Assembly (NCBI RefSeq): GCF_031679605.1
Contig: NZ_CP117522.1
Span: 2,418,001 to 2,482,000 of the forward strand
Direction of reading: 5' to 3'
DNA length: 64,000 bases
DNA from: Streptomyces luomodiensis
GTDB lineage: Bacteria; Actinomycetota; Actinomycetes; Streptomycetales; Streptomycetaceae
The notes under the pieces were generated by a model that was not told the DNA's origin, did no database searches, and worked only from the letters and a program-made list of their open reading frames with translations. Below, one piece after another: positions 49,850-59,116 of this stretch. The position numbers and the translations under genes were made by a program. Every line of letters begins with the position of its first letter. Position 1 is the stretch's first letter.

Positions 49850-50664
49850 CCGAAGGACTGCGGTACGCCTACGCGGTGGTACGCGACACCGGTACGCCGG
49901 ACGCCGCCGCGGACGTGCTCGCCGCCCTGGAGGGGGTGCCCGGAGTGGCGGGCGAACCGGTGCGCGCCGTACGCCATCTGGGCCTCGCCGTCCTGGCGGG
50001 CACCGTGCCCGCCGAGCACTTCGACGAGGGCCCGCTGCGGGAGCGGCTGGAGGACATGGCGTGGCTGGAGCGGGTGGCGCGCGCCCATCAGCGGGTGGTC
50101 GACACCGCGGGCGCCGAGTCCTGCGTCATACCGGTCCGGCTGGCCACCGTCTGCCGTGGTGAGGAGGGGCTGCGGCGGATGCTCGCCGACGGGCGGGAGC
50201 GGTTCGCCTCGGCGCTGGACCGGCTGGAGGGCCGGGTCGAATGGGGCGTCAAGGCCTATGCCGAGGCGCCCCCGCCCGAGGAGCCGCCCGCCGGGGAACC
50301 GAACGCTGCGACCGCCCTGTCCGGCCGTGACTACCTGCGCCGCCGCAAGGCACAGCGGCGCGCCGCCGAGCAGCGCTGGGGCCATACGGAGGAGGGTGCG
50401 CGGCTGGTGCACGACACCCTCGCCGGGCTGGCCGAGCGGCACCGGCTGCATCCGCCGCAGGACCCGAAGCTGTCGGGGGTGTCCGACCGCAATGTGCTGA
50501 ACGCCGCGTATCTGGTACGGCGCGAGGACAGCGCCGGTTTCGCCCAGCGGGTCGGTGAGCTGGCCGGGCGGGCGGCCGGGCTGCGGGTGGAGCTGACCGG
50601 CCCGTGGGCGCCGTACTCCTTCACCGCCCCTGACGAGGCCGAGGGCGCGGGGGCCGGCGGATGA
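49846..50664 (+). CDS. gvpL: Gas vesicle protein GvpL (GvpF/L family)
   Basis: A 272-residue GvpF/L paralogue: GLRYAYAVVRDTGTPDAAAD, VIPVRLATVCRGEEGLRRML, LDRLEGRVEWGVKAYAEAPP, GRDYLRRRKAQRRAAEQRWG and the family ending GPWAPYSF. An Ala/Gly/Glu tail follows. ATG 49846 overlaps the gvpJ stop by 4 bp. Confidence 0.94.
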   Translation: MTEGLRYAYAVVRDTGTPDAAADVLAALEGVPGVAGEPVRAVRHLGLAVLAGTVPAEHFDEGPLRERLEDMAWLERVARAHQRVVDTAGAESCVIPVRLATVCRGEEGLRRMLADGRERFASALDRLEGRVEWGVKAYAEAPPPEEPPAGEPNAATALSGRDYLRRRKAQRRAAEQRWGHTEEGARLVHDTLAGLAERHRLHPPQDPKLSGVSDRNVLNAAYLVRREDSAGFAQRVGELAGRAAGLRVELTGPWAPYSFTAPDEAEGAGAGG

Positions 50665-50864
50665 CGACGGCCCCGTCCGGCCGCCCCCTGGCCCATCAGC
50701 GGATCGCCCTGGTGGATGTGTTGGACCGGCTGCTCGCGGGCGGAGTAGTGATCACCGGTGATCTGACCCTGCGGATCGCCGACGTCGATCTGGTCCGTAT
50801 CGATCTGCGCGCGCTCATCAGCTCGGTGAACGCCAATGTGCCGTCGCCCTGGGAGGAACCATGA
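50661..50864 (+). CDS. gvpS: Gas vesicle protein GvpS (small GvpA-like)
   Basis: A 67-residue GvpA/J/S/M-type protein: HQRIALVDVLDRLLAGGVVI, TGDLTLRIADVDLVRIDLRA, LISSVNANVPSPW. Short length and position between gvpL and gvpK identify it as GvpS. ATGA overlaps on both sides. Confidence 0.93.
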   Translation: MTTAPSGRPLAHQRIALVDVLDRLLAGGVVITGDLTLRIADVDLVRIDLRALISSVNANVPSPWEEP

Positions 50865-51151
50865 GCGGAACCGTGAGCCACAAGCTGGAGCTGGACCAGG
50901 ACACCGTCGAGCGTGACCTGATGAAGCTGGTGCTGACCGTCGTCGAGCTGCTGCGCCAGCTCATGGAGCGGCAGGCGCTGCGCCGGGTGGACCAGGGCGA
51001 CCTGACGGAGGACCAGGAGGAGCGGATCGGGCTGACGCTGATGCTGCTGGAGGACCGGATGGGCACCCTCTGCGAGCGCTACGGCATCGCGCCCTCGGAG
51101 CTCAATCTGGACCTTGGGCCGCTCGGTCCGCTGCTGTCCCCGGGGGAGTGA
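50861..51151 (+). CDS. gvpK: Gas vesicle protein GvpK
   Basis: A 96-residue GvpK: DQDTVERDLMKLVLTVVELL, RQLMERQALRRVDQGDLTED, QEERIGLTLMLLEDRM, YGIAPSELNLDLGPLGPLL. It ends the gvp operon; ctaD starts 97 bp later on the same strand. Confidence 0.95.
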   Translation: MSGTVSHKLELDQDTVERDLMKLVLTVVELLRQLMERQALRRVDQGDLTEDQEERIGLTLMLLEDRMGTLCERYGIAPSELNLDLGPLGPLLSPGE

Positions 51152-51247
51152 CGCTCAGGGCAGCCCCACGGTTCGCCGCAGCCAGCGGGCGATCACGACG
51201 GTACCCGTCCAGGACCGAGACCCGCCCAGGACACGTAAGGAGCCTCG

Positions 51248-52957
51248 ATGGCGACAGACACCGCGCGGGCCGTCGGTCCGGTCCGGGTGTCACGGCAGGG
51301 CAGTGTGCTCGTGGACTGGCTCACCACCACCGACCACAAGAAGATCGGGCATCTGTATCTGATCTCGTCCTTCGGCTTCTTCCTGGTCGGAGGCGTCCTG
51401 GCGCTGGTGATGCGCGCGGAGCTGGCCCGCCCGGGGCTCCAGATCCTCTCCCAGGAGGAGTTCAACCAGGCGTTCACCCTGCACGGCACGATCATGCTGC
51501 TGCTGTTCGCCACCCCGGCCTTCGCGGGGTTCGCCAACGAGATCATGCCGCTCCAGATCGGCGCGCCGGATGTGGCCTTCCCCCGCCTCAACATGCTGTC
51601 GTACTGGCTGTATCTGTTCGGCGGGCTGATCGTGGTGGCCAGTCTGCTGGTGCCGGGGGGCGCCGCGGACTTCGGCTGGACCGCCTACGCCCCGCTCAAC
51701 AGCGCGATCCGCTCCCCCGGTATCGGCGCCGATATGTGGATCATGGGGCTGGCGCTGTCCGGCTTCGGGACGATCCTGGGCGCGGTGAACTTCCTGACCA
51801 CCATCATGGCGATGCGGGCGCCGGGGATGACGATGTTCCGGATGCCGATCTTCACCTGGAACACCCTCTTCACCTCGATCATGATCCTGATGGCGTTCCC
51901 GGTGCTGGCGGCGGCGCTGCTGGCGCTGGAGGCGGACCGGCGGTTCGGGGCGGTGGTCTTCGACGCCCGGTACGGCGGACCGCTGCTGTGGCAGCACCTC
52001 TTCTGGTTCTTCGGCCATCCCGAGGTCTACATCATCGCGCTGCCGTTCTTCGGCATCATCACCGAGATCATCCCGGTCTTCTCCCGTAAACCGGTCTTCG
52101 GCTATGTGACGCTGATCGGCGCGACCATGGCCATCACCGGACTGTCGATGGTGGTCTGGGCCCACCACATGTTCGCCACGGGGTCGGTTCTGCTGCCCTT
52201 CTTCTCCCTGATGTCCTTTCTGATCGCGGTGCCGACCGGGGTGAAGTTCTTCAACTGGATCGGCACCATGCTGGGCGGCTCGGTGTCCCTGGAGGCGCCG
52301 ATGCTGTGGGCGGTCGGGTTCCTGGTGAGCTTCCTCTTCGGGGGGATCACCGGCGTCATCCTGGCCTCACCGCCGATGGACTTCCATGTCACCGACACCT
52401 ACTTCGTCGTGGGCCACTTCCACTACGTGGTCTTCGGCACCGTCGTCTTCGCGATGTTCGCGGGGTTCTACTTCTGGTGGCCGAAGTTCACCGGGAAGCT
52501 GCTGGAGGAGCGGCTGGCCCGGATCCACTTCTGGACGCTGTTCGTCGGCTTCCACACCACCTTCCTGGTGCACCACTGGCTGGGGGTGGAGGGGATGCCG
52601 CGCCGCTACGCCGACTATCTGGCGGCGGACGGCTTCACCGCGCTCAACACCGTCTCCACCATCGGCTCCTTCCTGCTGGGCATGTCGACCCTGCCGTTCC
52701 TCTACAACGTCTGGAAGACGGCCAAGTACGGGAAGAAGACCGAGACGGACGACCCCTGGGGGTTCGGCCGCTCCCTGGAGTGGGCGACCTCCTGTCCCCC
52801 GCCCCGGCACAACTTCACCACCCTGCCGAGGGTCCGCTCCGAGTCGCCCGCCTTCGATCTGCACCATCCGGAGGTGGCCGGCCCGGAGCAGGAGAAGGAC
52901 CAGCAGCTGACGCCGCGGGGGGCGATCGGCCCAGGGCCCGAGCCAGGCGGTCCCTGA
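51248..52957 (+). CDS. ctaD: Cytochrome c oxidase subunit I (aa3-type), stand-alone copy
   Basis: A 569-residue heme-copper oxidase subunit with 12 hydrophobic segments. All metal ligands are present: H79 in FTLHGTIM (heme a), H257 in FFGHPEVY with the cross-linked Tyr261, H306/H307 in VWAHHMF (CuB), H390 and H392 in VVGHFHYV (hemes). [20 protein letters not shown] carries the D-pathway Asp. The C-terminal 60 residues are hydrophilic. ATG 51248 has AAGGAG upstream. The usual partners ctaC, ctaE, ctaF and ctaB are not adjacent, so this is probably an additional copy. Confidence 0.95.
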   Translation: MATDTARAVGPVRVSRQGSVLVDWLTTTDHKKIGHLYLISSFGFFLVGGVLALVMRAELARPGLQILSQEEFNQAFTLHGTIMLLLFATPAFAGFANEIMPLQIGAPDVAFPRLNMLSYWLYLFGGLIVVASLLVPGGAADFGWTAYAPLNSAIRSPGIGADMWIMGLALSGFGTILGAVNFLTTIMAMRAPGMTMFRMPIFTWNTLFTSIMILMAFPVLAAALLALEADRRFGAVVFDARYGGPLLWQHLFWFFGHPEVYIIALPFFGIITEIIPVFSRKPVFGYVTLIGATMAITGLSMVVWAHHMFATGSVLLPFFSLMSFLIAVPTGVKFFNWIGTMLGGSVSLEAPMLWAVGFLVSFLFGGITGVILASPPMDFHVTDTYFVVGHFHYVVFGTVVFAMFAGFYFWWPKFTGKLLEERLARIHFWTLFVGFHTTFLVHHWLGVEGMPRRYADYLAADGFTALNTVSTIGSFLLGMSTLPFLYNVWKTAKYGKKTETDDPWGFGRSLEWATSCPPPRHNFTTLPRVRSESPAFDLHHPEVAGPEQEKDQQLTPRGAIGPGPEPGGP

Positions 52958-52989
52958 GCCTCGAGCCCCCGCCGAAGCCCCCGTCAGGA

Positions 52990-53895
52990 TCAGACCGACG
53001 CCTCGATCCGCACCGCCAGGTCGTTGCCGCGGGTGTAGTACGGCCGGGCCTGTACCTCCCCGTGCGGGCCCGTGACCGTCCGCGGCGGATAGGTGAAGAT
53101 CTCCTTCTTGTCCGCGATGTCGTCCAGGATGCGGGCGAGCCGCGCCGGGGCCATGCTCCCGTCCGCCGGGCGCAGCCACAGGTCCCACACGTCCGCACCG
53201 CCGTCCCAGCTCCGCGCCAGCTCGGGGTAGGAGAGCGTGAAGGAGAAGTCCGGGCCGTCCACCTCCAGCGGCGCCGTCCGCACCGGGGCGGTGCCCCCGC
53301 GGCGACGGGCCTCGACGACCGCCTCGGCCAGCCAGTCGGAGGGGTAGGCGACGCGGTGCAGCCGCCCCCGGACGGTCATCGTGTCGTCCCCCAGGCGGAT
53401 CTCCCCGGCCTCGGCGTGGGGCGCCCGCCGCCAGCTGCGCAGCGACAGATTGCCGTGCTTGGTGGCGTACGGGATGCGGACGGACAGCGGGGAGGTGCTC
53501 GGCCCCGGCCGGCGGTCGACGAGCGAGCGCAGATCGTTCAGGCCCGGGGCGAGCCGCCGCGGCTCCGCGTCCCCGTACGCCACATGGACGTCCCAGCGGC
53601 CCTCGGGCAGGGCGACGGTGCTGGGCAGGGCGGCCTGTAGCCGGCCGTCCGCGGTGGGGCCCAGCGGCAGCCGCACCTCCCCGTCGGGGGCGTCCGCCGC
53701 GCCCCGGCGGAGCAGCACCAGCGCACCGCTCCAGTCGTCGTGGCCGCCGGGGGCGGGACGGGCTCCGTCGGCGATGTGGAAGGTGAGCCCGCCGGCCGAG
53801 TCCGCCACGCAGTCGGCGCGAGCCGGGGCGGTCCCGTCGGCCTCACTCATCCCGTCCTCCTTCAGGTGCTGGGCTGCCTCCGCTGTTGCACTCAT
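52990..53895 (-). CDS. Hypothetical protein, glycosyltransferase-linked
   Basis: A 301-residue soluble protein, rich in beta strands, with three or so repeating blocks of the kind LLRRGAADAPDGEVRLPLGP and WDVHVAYGDAEPRRL. Two features recur: an aromatic W-D-V/L-W pattern (DVWDLWLRPADGSM) and ARLARILDDIADKKEIF, as in proteins that accompany actinobacterial glycosyltransferases and transfer or modify polymer chains. I do not recognise a catalytic motif. Its ATG (53895) overlaps the upstream glycosyltransferase stop by 4 bp, so both act together. Confidence 0.7.
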   Translation of the reverse strand: MSATAEAAQHLKEDGMSEADGTAPARADCVADSAGGLTFHIADGARPAPGGHDDWSGALVLLRRGAADAPDGEVRLPLGPTADGRLQAALPSTVALPEGRWDVHVAYGDAEPRRLAPGLNDLRSLVDRRPGPSTSPLSVRIPYATKHGNLSLRSWRRAPHAEAGEIRLGDDTMTVRGRLHRVAYPSDWLAEAVVEARRRGGTAPVRTAPLEVDGPDFSFTLSYPELARSWDGGADVWDLWLRPADGSMAPARLARILDDIADKKEIFTYPPRTVTGPHGEVQARPYYTRGNDLAVRIEASV

Positions 53896-55130
53896 GCGAC
53901 ACGCACCTTCCGCAGGGAGTCCTTGGTGGTGAACGCGCCGCTGAGCAGGGAGCCGCGGGTGCGGTGCCAGGACTCCCGCAGTCCGCTGCGGGCGATCAGA
54001 CCGGAGAACAGCGTCTCGTAGCGCCCGGCCACCCGGGAGGGGTCGAAGCGGGCCGAGTCCTTCAGCGCCGCCTGTCCCATCTGCTGGCGCAGCTCGTCGT
54101 TGTTGATGAGGTCGAGGAGGGCGGCGGCGATGGCGTCGCTGTCGCCGGTGGGCACGAGCCGGCCGTCCACGCCGTTGTCGATGATCTCCGCGGGTCCGTG
54201 CGGGCAGTCGGTGGCCACCACGGGAAGGCCGCAGCGCATCGCCTCCACGATGGTCATGCCGAACGACTCCAGGCTGGAGGTGACGGCGGCGATGGAGCCC
54301 TTGGCCCACTCGGGGTCGAGCGGATTGGCCGGACCCATCAGGAAGACGTGGTTGTAGAGGCCGAGCTGGTCGATCAGGGCGCGCAGCTTGGCGTACTGGG
54401 CGCCGCCGCCGTAGATCCGCAGCCGCCAGTCCGGGCGGGCCGCGCTGACCTTGGCGAACGCCTGTATCAGCAGGTCGTAGCGTTTGACCGGGGCCAGCCG
54501 GCCGGCCGCGACCACCCATTTGCCGGTGCCGTCCGCGGGCGCCAGACCGGGCTCGGGCACGCTGTTCGGCACCGCCTCGATCCGTACGCCGGGCAGCCGC
54601 ATCTGGTCGCGGTAGGTCTGCGCGTCGGCCTCGGTCACGGTGGTCACCGCGTCCAGCCGGGGGTAGACCGCGCGCAGGGCCCGCTTCAGCCCCTTGGAGT
54701 GGGTGCTGAGCGTCAGATGTTCCTGGCCGACCCGTACCGGACCGCGGCGGGCCTCGCGGGCGATGTGGACGTTGAGCCCGGGACGGGTTCCGACAACGAT
54801 ATCGGCGTCCAGCCGGCGCAGATGGTCCGCGATACGGCGGTCGGTGAGGGCGCTGTACTGCTTGTAGCGGCCCTCCGCCGCCGGGAAGACCCGGGCCGGG
54901 CGGCTGTGGTCCGGGTCGTCGCCGTCGTAGGACGGGCTGTTCTTCCGGATGTCCACTAAGTGGCTGAGCCGCACATGCGGACCGGGATCGAAGAGCGGCT
55001 GGTCGCGGTGGCGGAATACCGACACGATCTCCACATCGTGCTGTTCCCCCAGGGTGCGGGCGAGGTTGTACGTGGTCCGGATCGTCCCGCCGATCCCGTA
55101 CGCGTTATGAATCAGGAAAGAGATGTGCAT
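53892..55130 (-). CDS. Glycosyltransferase family 4 protein
   Basis: A 412-residue GT-B glycosyltransferase. N-terminal acceptor domain: HISFLIHNAYGIGGTIRTTY, NLARTLGEQHDVEIVSVFRH. C-terminal nucleotide-sugar domain: WVVAAGRLAPVKRYDLLIQA, YNHVFLMGPANPL and SSLESFGMTIVEAMRCGLPV with the E-x7-E motif. It has no membrane segment. It is probably involved in a surface glycan or teichoic-acid-like polymer together with the following gene; sugar and acceptor are unknown. Confidence 0.92.
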   Translation of the reverse strand: MHISFLIHNAYGIGGTIRTTYNLARTLGEQHDVEIVSVFRHRDQPLFDPGPHVRLSHLVDIRKNSPSYDGDDPDHSRPARVFPAAEGRYKQYSALTDRRIADHLRRLDADIVVGTRPGLNVHIAREARRGPVRVGQEHLTLSTHSKGLKRALRAVYPRLDAVTTVTEADAQTYRDQMRLPGVRIEAVPNSVPEPGLAPADGTGKWVVAAGRLAPVKRYDLLIQAFAKVSAARPDWRLRIYGGGAQYAKLRALIDQLGLYNHVFLMGPANPLDPEWAKGSIAAVTSSLESFGMTIVEAMRCGLPVVATDCPHGPAEIIDNGVDGRLVPTGDSDAIAAALLDLINNDELRQQMGQAALKDSARFDPSRVAGRYETLFSGLIARSGLRESWHRTRGSLLSGAFTTKDSLRKVRVA

Positions 55131-55397
55131 CCGGCCCCGTATCCCACTGCTTCCCCGCGGACGGGTCTCGTCCGCCTACCACGGTGTTAGACGGCGAAAA
55201 GTGGGACAGGGTTGGGCGTCATCACCTTCTTGTGTCCCAACAGATGTGAAATCGGTAGCGACTTGAGGGAACCATCCGGCCCGACGGGCCATCAGGCCCC
55301 GGCGCGGCCCAGGGCGCGTGACCCCCGCCCCGCATGGCCCGTTGTCTACGTATGAGCCGGGAACCGCCCGGCTCACACCGAGACCGAGGAGCCACCC

Positions 55398-56327
55398 GTG
55401 CCGCGCATGCTCGACGTCAGCGATGACGTACGCGCCGAGATCGGCGACGAAGAAGCCGACCGGCTGCTCGCCGGGGACAACGCCCCGGGCGCTTACGACT
55501 GCACGTCCTGCCGCACGCCCGGCAACACCGAGCAGGAGCGGACCAGCACCGTGCTCTTCGTGGGCCAGGAGACGGCCGTGCTGGCCTTCGCCCACGCCAC
55601 CTGCGTGCCCTCCCAGGTCGTCCCGGTCTCCGAAGAGCAGTTGCGCGGCGCGGTGCGGTCCATCACGGGTGAGGACGCCGCGCCGCTGACCGCCGAGGCC
55701 CCGCCCGCACCGCCCGCGCCATCCGTTTCCGTACCGCACGCCTCCGTACCGCACGCTTCCGCGCCGTACATCCCCGCCCCGGCCGCGCCACTCGCCCCCG
55801 CCTCGCACACCTCCGCGCTGCTGACCGCCGAGGCGCCGCACGCGCCGGTGGCCCAGCAGGCGGTGCTCGGGGTGACCAGCGGGGTGGTGCTGGTCGGCCA
55901 GGAGGCGTGCCCGGCGCTGGTGGTGGAGCCGACCGCGCCGATCGTCCGCCCCGGTTCGGCCGGGCACGCCGACGACTTCCTCCAGCTCCTCATCGAACAG
56001 GGCTTCGCCCCGGTGGTCGATCTGGGCCGGCCGCCCGCGCCCAACCCCGGCTGGTCGGTGCTGCTGGCCATGGGGCGGCTGCACGCGGTGCTGATGCCGG
56101 GGCCGAACGGCGGCGGCCCGGTGGCCTGGTGGCAGGCGCACAGCCCGATGCCGCTCAGCGACGGCTGGCGGAGCGCCGTCGGCCGCTCCCGGAAGGTGCT
56201 GATCTACGGCGCGGCGGCGGGCACGATCGGCACCCAGCCGCGCGAGGACCAGCTGCGCGCGGCGCTGGACCGGGCCGCGGCGCGCGGTGCGCTGGTCGGC
56301 GCGTCGATGCCGCTCGCGGGCACATGA
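55398..56327 (+). CDS. Hypothetical actinobacterial protein with a CxxC motif
   Basis: A 309-residue cytoplasmic protein. N-terminal part (about 1-95): MLDVSDDVRAEIGDEEADRL, DCTSCRTPGNTEQERTSTVL, FVGQETAVLAFAHATCVPSQ, resembling a small zinc- or Cys-containing domain. A Pro/Ala linker with a repeated VPHASVPHASAPYIP segment (about 95-140) leads to a C-terminal domain (PNPGWSVLLAMGRLHAVLMP, then GRSRKVLIYGAAAG). GTG 55398 has GAGGAG upstream. It overlaps the next gene by 4 bp. The function is unknown. Confidence 0.75.
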   Translation: MPRMLDVSDDVRAEIGDEEADRLLAGDNAPGAYDCTSCRTPGNTEQERTSTVLFVGQETAVLAFAHATCVPSQVVPVSEEQLRGAVRSITGEDAAPLTAEAPPAPPAPSVSVPHASVPHASAPYIPAPAAPLAPASHTSALLTAEAPHAPVAQQAVLGVTSGVVLVGQEACPALVVEPTAPIVRPGSAGHADDFLQLLIEQGFAPVVDLGRPPAPNPGWSVLLAMGRLHAVLMPGPNGGGPVAWWQAHSPMPLSDGWRSAVGRSRKVLIYGAAAGTIGTQPREDQLRAALDRAAARGALVGASMPLAGT

Positions 56328-56803
56328 CCGCCATGGCCGCCGCCGTCCCGGAGCTCCCCCCGCAGCTCCCCCCGGACCTCACCGACCCTTGGTGGGCAGC
56401 CCATTCGCCACCGATGCCGCATCCGACGGGCGGCCGGGTCGTTGGCACATACGTGCACGCATACGACCTCTCCTACCGCTCCCCCTCATACGGCTGCATT
56501 CCGGCCATGCGCCCCGCGCTGGAGGCAGCGCCCGACCCCTGGCGCCACTCCGCCACGCCGATCTACGACGCGTTGTACGCGGAGTACCGCAGGCTGTTCC
56601 GGGCGCTGCCCGGCGACCGTTCGGACGAGGAGAACATGGAGTTCGTGGCGTTCGCCGCCATCGGCCGGCCCCGGGGCCTCACCGGCGGCCACGGCCGCCC
56701 GGACAGCCACAGCGCGGCGTGGCACACCGACGAGCTCTACTACCGCGGCTACGTCCCCGCCCTGCCGCCCGGCCGCGGCGAGGAGCAGGGGCACACCTAC
56801 TGA
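56324..56803 (+). CDS. Hypothetical protein co-translated with its upstream neighbour
   Basis: A 159-residue protein with Pro-rich N-terminus (PELPPQLPPDLTDPWWAAHS), a central HAYDLSYRSPSYGCIPAMRP segment, and a Tyr/His-rich C-terminus (SAAWHTDELYYRGYVPALPP). No signal peptide, membrane segment or known catalytic motif is seen. The ATG (56324) overlaps the previous stop by 4 bp. Confidence 0.7.
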   Translation: MTAMAAAVPELPPQLPPDLTDPWWAAHSPPMPHPTGGRVVGTYVHAYDLSYRSPSYGCIPAMRPALEAAPDPWRHSATPIYDALYAEYRRLFRALPGDRSDEENMEFVAFAAIGRPRGLTGGHGRPDSHSAAWHTDELYYRGYVPALPPGRGEEQGHTY

Positions 56804-56921
56804 CCCCGGGGGCACACCCACCGGCCCCGGGCACACCCACCGGCCCCCGCGCCCGCCCGCCGCACGGGCGGAAGGCGCGGGCCCGGCCGGGAGCCGGGAC
56901 GGGCTGACCGGCGCGCGGCCG

Positions 56922-58385
56922 CTACTTCTTGCGGCCGCGCTTCTCGCGCACCCGCACCGAGATCTGCAGGGGCGTCCCCTCGAAGCCGAACTCCTCGCGC
57001 AGCCGCCGCTCGATGAAGCGGCGGTAGCCGGCCTCCAGGAAGCCCGAGGCGAACAGCACGAACCGCGGCGGCCGGGTCCCGGCCTGCGTCCCGAACAGAA
57101 TCCGCGGCTGCTTGCCGCCGCGGATCGGATGCGGATGGGAGGCGACGATCTCACCGAGGAAGGAGTTGAGCCGCCCGGTCGGAATCCGGGTCTCCCAGCC
57201 CGCCAGCGCCGTCTCGATCGCCGGGACCAGCTTCTCCATGTGGCGGCCGGTGCGCGCCGAGACGTTCACCCGCGGCGCCCACTGGATCTGCCCCAGCTCG
57301 GTCTCGATCTCGCGCTCGAGGTAGTAGTGGCGCTCCTCGTCGAGGGTGTCCCACTTGTTGTACGCGATGACGAGCGCGCGCCCGGCCTCGACGGCCATCG
57401 AGATGATCCGCTGGTCCTGGACGCTGATGGACTCGCTGGCGTCGATCAGCACGATCGCGACCTCCGCCTTCTCCACGGCGGCCGCGGTGCGCAGCGAGGC
57501 GTAGTAGTCCGCGCCCTCCTGGAGGTGGACCCGGCGGCGGATACCGGCGGTGTCGACGAACTTCCAGGTGATGCCGCCGAGTTCGATCATCTCGTCGACC
57601 GGGTCGCGGGTGGTGCCCGCCATCTCGTTGACGACCACCCGCTCCTCGCCCGCGACCTTGTTGAGCAGCGAGGACTTGCCGACGTTCGGGCGGCCGATCA
57701 GGGCGACCCGGCGCGGTCCGCCGACCGTCGCCCCGAAGGTCTGGGCCGGGGCCTCGGGCAGCGCCTCCAGCACCGCGTCGAGCATGTCGCCGGTACCGCG
57801 GCCGTGCAGCGCGGAGACCGGGTACGGCTCGCCGAGGCCGAGCGACCACAGCATCGCGGCGTCCGCCTCACCGCTGGGCCCGTCGACCTTGTTGGCGCAC
57901 AGCACCACGGGCTTCCCGGCCCGGCGCAGCAGCTTGACCACGGCCTCGTCGGTGTCGGTGGCGCCGACCGTCGCGTCCACGACGAACACCACCGCGTCGG
58001 CGGCCTCGATGGCGAACTCGGCCTGGGCCGCCACGGACGCGTCGATGCCGAGCACGTCCTGCTCCCAGCCGCCGGTGTCGACCACCTTGAAGCGGCGGCC
58101 GGACCACTCGGCCTCGTAGGTGACCCGGTCGCGGGTGACCCCGGGGCGGTCCTCCACGACCGCCTCACGGCGGCCGAGGATGCGGTTCACCAGGGTGGAC
58201 TTGCCGACATTGGGGCGGCCGACGACGGCCAGCACCGGCAGCGGGCCGTGCCCGGCCGCGGCGAGGTCGCCCTCGACCTCCGTCAGGTCGAAGCCCTCTT
58301 GCGCGGCGAGCTCCATGAACTCCGCGTACTCGGCGTCGCCAAGCTCCCCGTGCTCGTCGCCGCCGCTGTGGATCTGGTCGTTCAT
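56922..58385 (-). CDS. der: Ribosome-assembly GTPase Der (EngA)
   Basis: A 487-residue double GTPase for 50S subunit maturation. First G domain: [40 protein letters not shown]. Second: [35 protein letters not shown]-terminal KH-like domain ends in [13 protein letters not shown]. An acidic N-terminal extension of about 50 residues ([20 protein letters not shown]) is typical of actinobacterial Der. ATG 58385. It follows plsC with a 56-bp gap. Confidence 0.97.
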   Translation of the reverse strand: MNDQIHSGGDEHGELGDAEYAEFMELAAQEGFDLTEVEGDLAAAGHGPLPVLAVVGRPNVGKSTLVNRILGRREAVVEDRPGVTRDRVTYEAEWSGRRFKVVDTGGWEQDVLGIDASVAAQAEFAIEAADAVVFVVDATVGATDTDEAVVKLLRRAGKPVVLCANKVDGPSGEADAAMLWSLGLGEPYPVSALHGRGTGDMLDAVLEALPEAPAQTFGATVGGPRRVALIGRPNVGKSSLLNKVAGEERVVVNEMAGTTRDPVDEMIELGGITWKFVDTAGIRRRVHLQEGADYYASLRTAAAVEKAEVAIVLIDASESISVQDQRIISMAVEAGRALVIAYNKWDTLDEERHYYLEREIETELGQIQWAPRVNVSARTGRHMEKLVPAIETALAGWETRIPTGRLNSFLGEIVASHPHPIRGGKQPRILFGTQAGTRPPRFVLFASGFLEAGYRRFIERRLREEFGFEGTPLQISVRVREKRGRKK

Positions 58386-58441
58386 GAAGATTTCCTCGTC
58401 GTCCCTCAGTGCCGCGGGCCGCCGCTATGGGCTCGCGGGTC

Positions 58442-59116
58442 TCATGTCTGGTCTGGGCGCCCGGTCAGCCGCCGGGCGGCGTCCAGATGCGCGCCCAGCC
58501 GCTTCCGGATGCGCTCGGTGGCCTGGTCCAGGGCCGCCCGGGTGCGCCTGCCGCTTCCGTCCCCCGCCTCGAAGGGGTCGCCGAACACCACGTCGATCCT
58601 GCCGCGCAGCCGGGGCAGCGCCCTGGTCCGCCCGTCGCCGCGCGGCTCGGCGGTGCCGAGCACCGCCACCGGCACGATCGGCGCACCGGAGCGCACGGCG
58701 AAGTACGCGAGCCCCGAGCGCAGTGAGGCGAAGTCGCCGTCGCCCCGGGTGCCCTCCGGGAAGATGCCCAGCACCCCGCCGCGCTCCAGCACCCCCAGGG
58801 CCTGGCCGATCGCGGTGCGGTCGGCGCTGGTGCGGTCCACCTTCAGCTGCCCGATACCGCGCAGGAACGGGTCCAGCGGGCCGGTGAACGCCTCCTTCTT
58901 GACCAGGAAGTGCACCGGCCGCGGCGAGGTGCCGATCACCATCGGACCGTCGACGTTGTGGGAGTGGTTCCCCGCGAGGATGACGGGCCCGGCGGACGGG
59001 ACGCGCCAGGCGCCCAGCACCCGGGGCCGCCACAGCCCGTACATCAGGCCGATGCCGATCCGCCGGGCCGCGGCGGCCCCGGCCGCGCTGGGAAGTGCCG
59101 CGTCGGTGGCGCTCAC
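58442..59116 (-). CDS. plsC: 1-acyl-sn-glycerol-3-phosphate acyltransferase (PlsC-like)
   Basis: A 224-residue acyltransferase. The catalytic block is an NHSHNVDGPM variant of HX4D (ILAGNHSHNVDGPMVIG), followed by FLVKKEAFTGPLDPFLRGIG and the acceptor-site IFPEGTRGDGDF. It acylates lysophosphatidate in membrane lipid synthesis, or a related acceptor. The GTG at 59116 overlaps the cmk stop (GTGA). Confidence 0.92.
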   Translation of the reverse strand: MSATDAALPSAAGAAAARRIGIGLMYGLWRPRVLGAWRVPSAGPVILAGNHSHNVDGPMVIGTSPRPVHFLVKKEAFTGPLDPFLRGIGQLKVDRTSADRTAIGQALGVLERGGVLGIFPEGTRGDGDFASLRSGLAYFAVRSGAPIVPVAVLGTAEPRGDGRTRALPRLRGRIDVVFGDPFEAGDGSGRRTRAALDQATERIRKRLGAHLDAARRLTGRPDQT

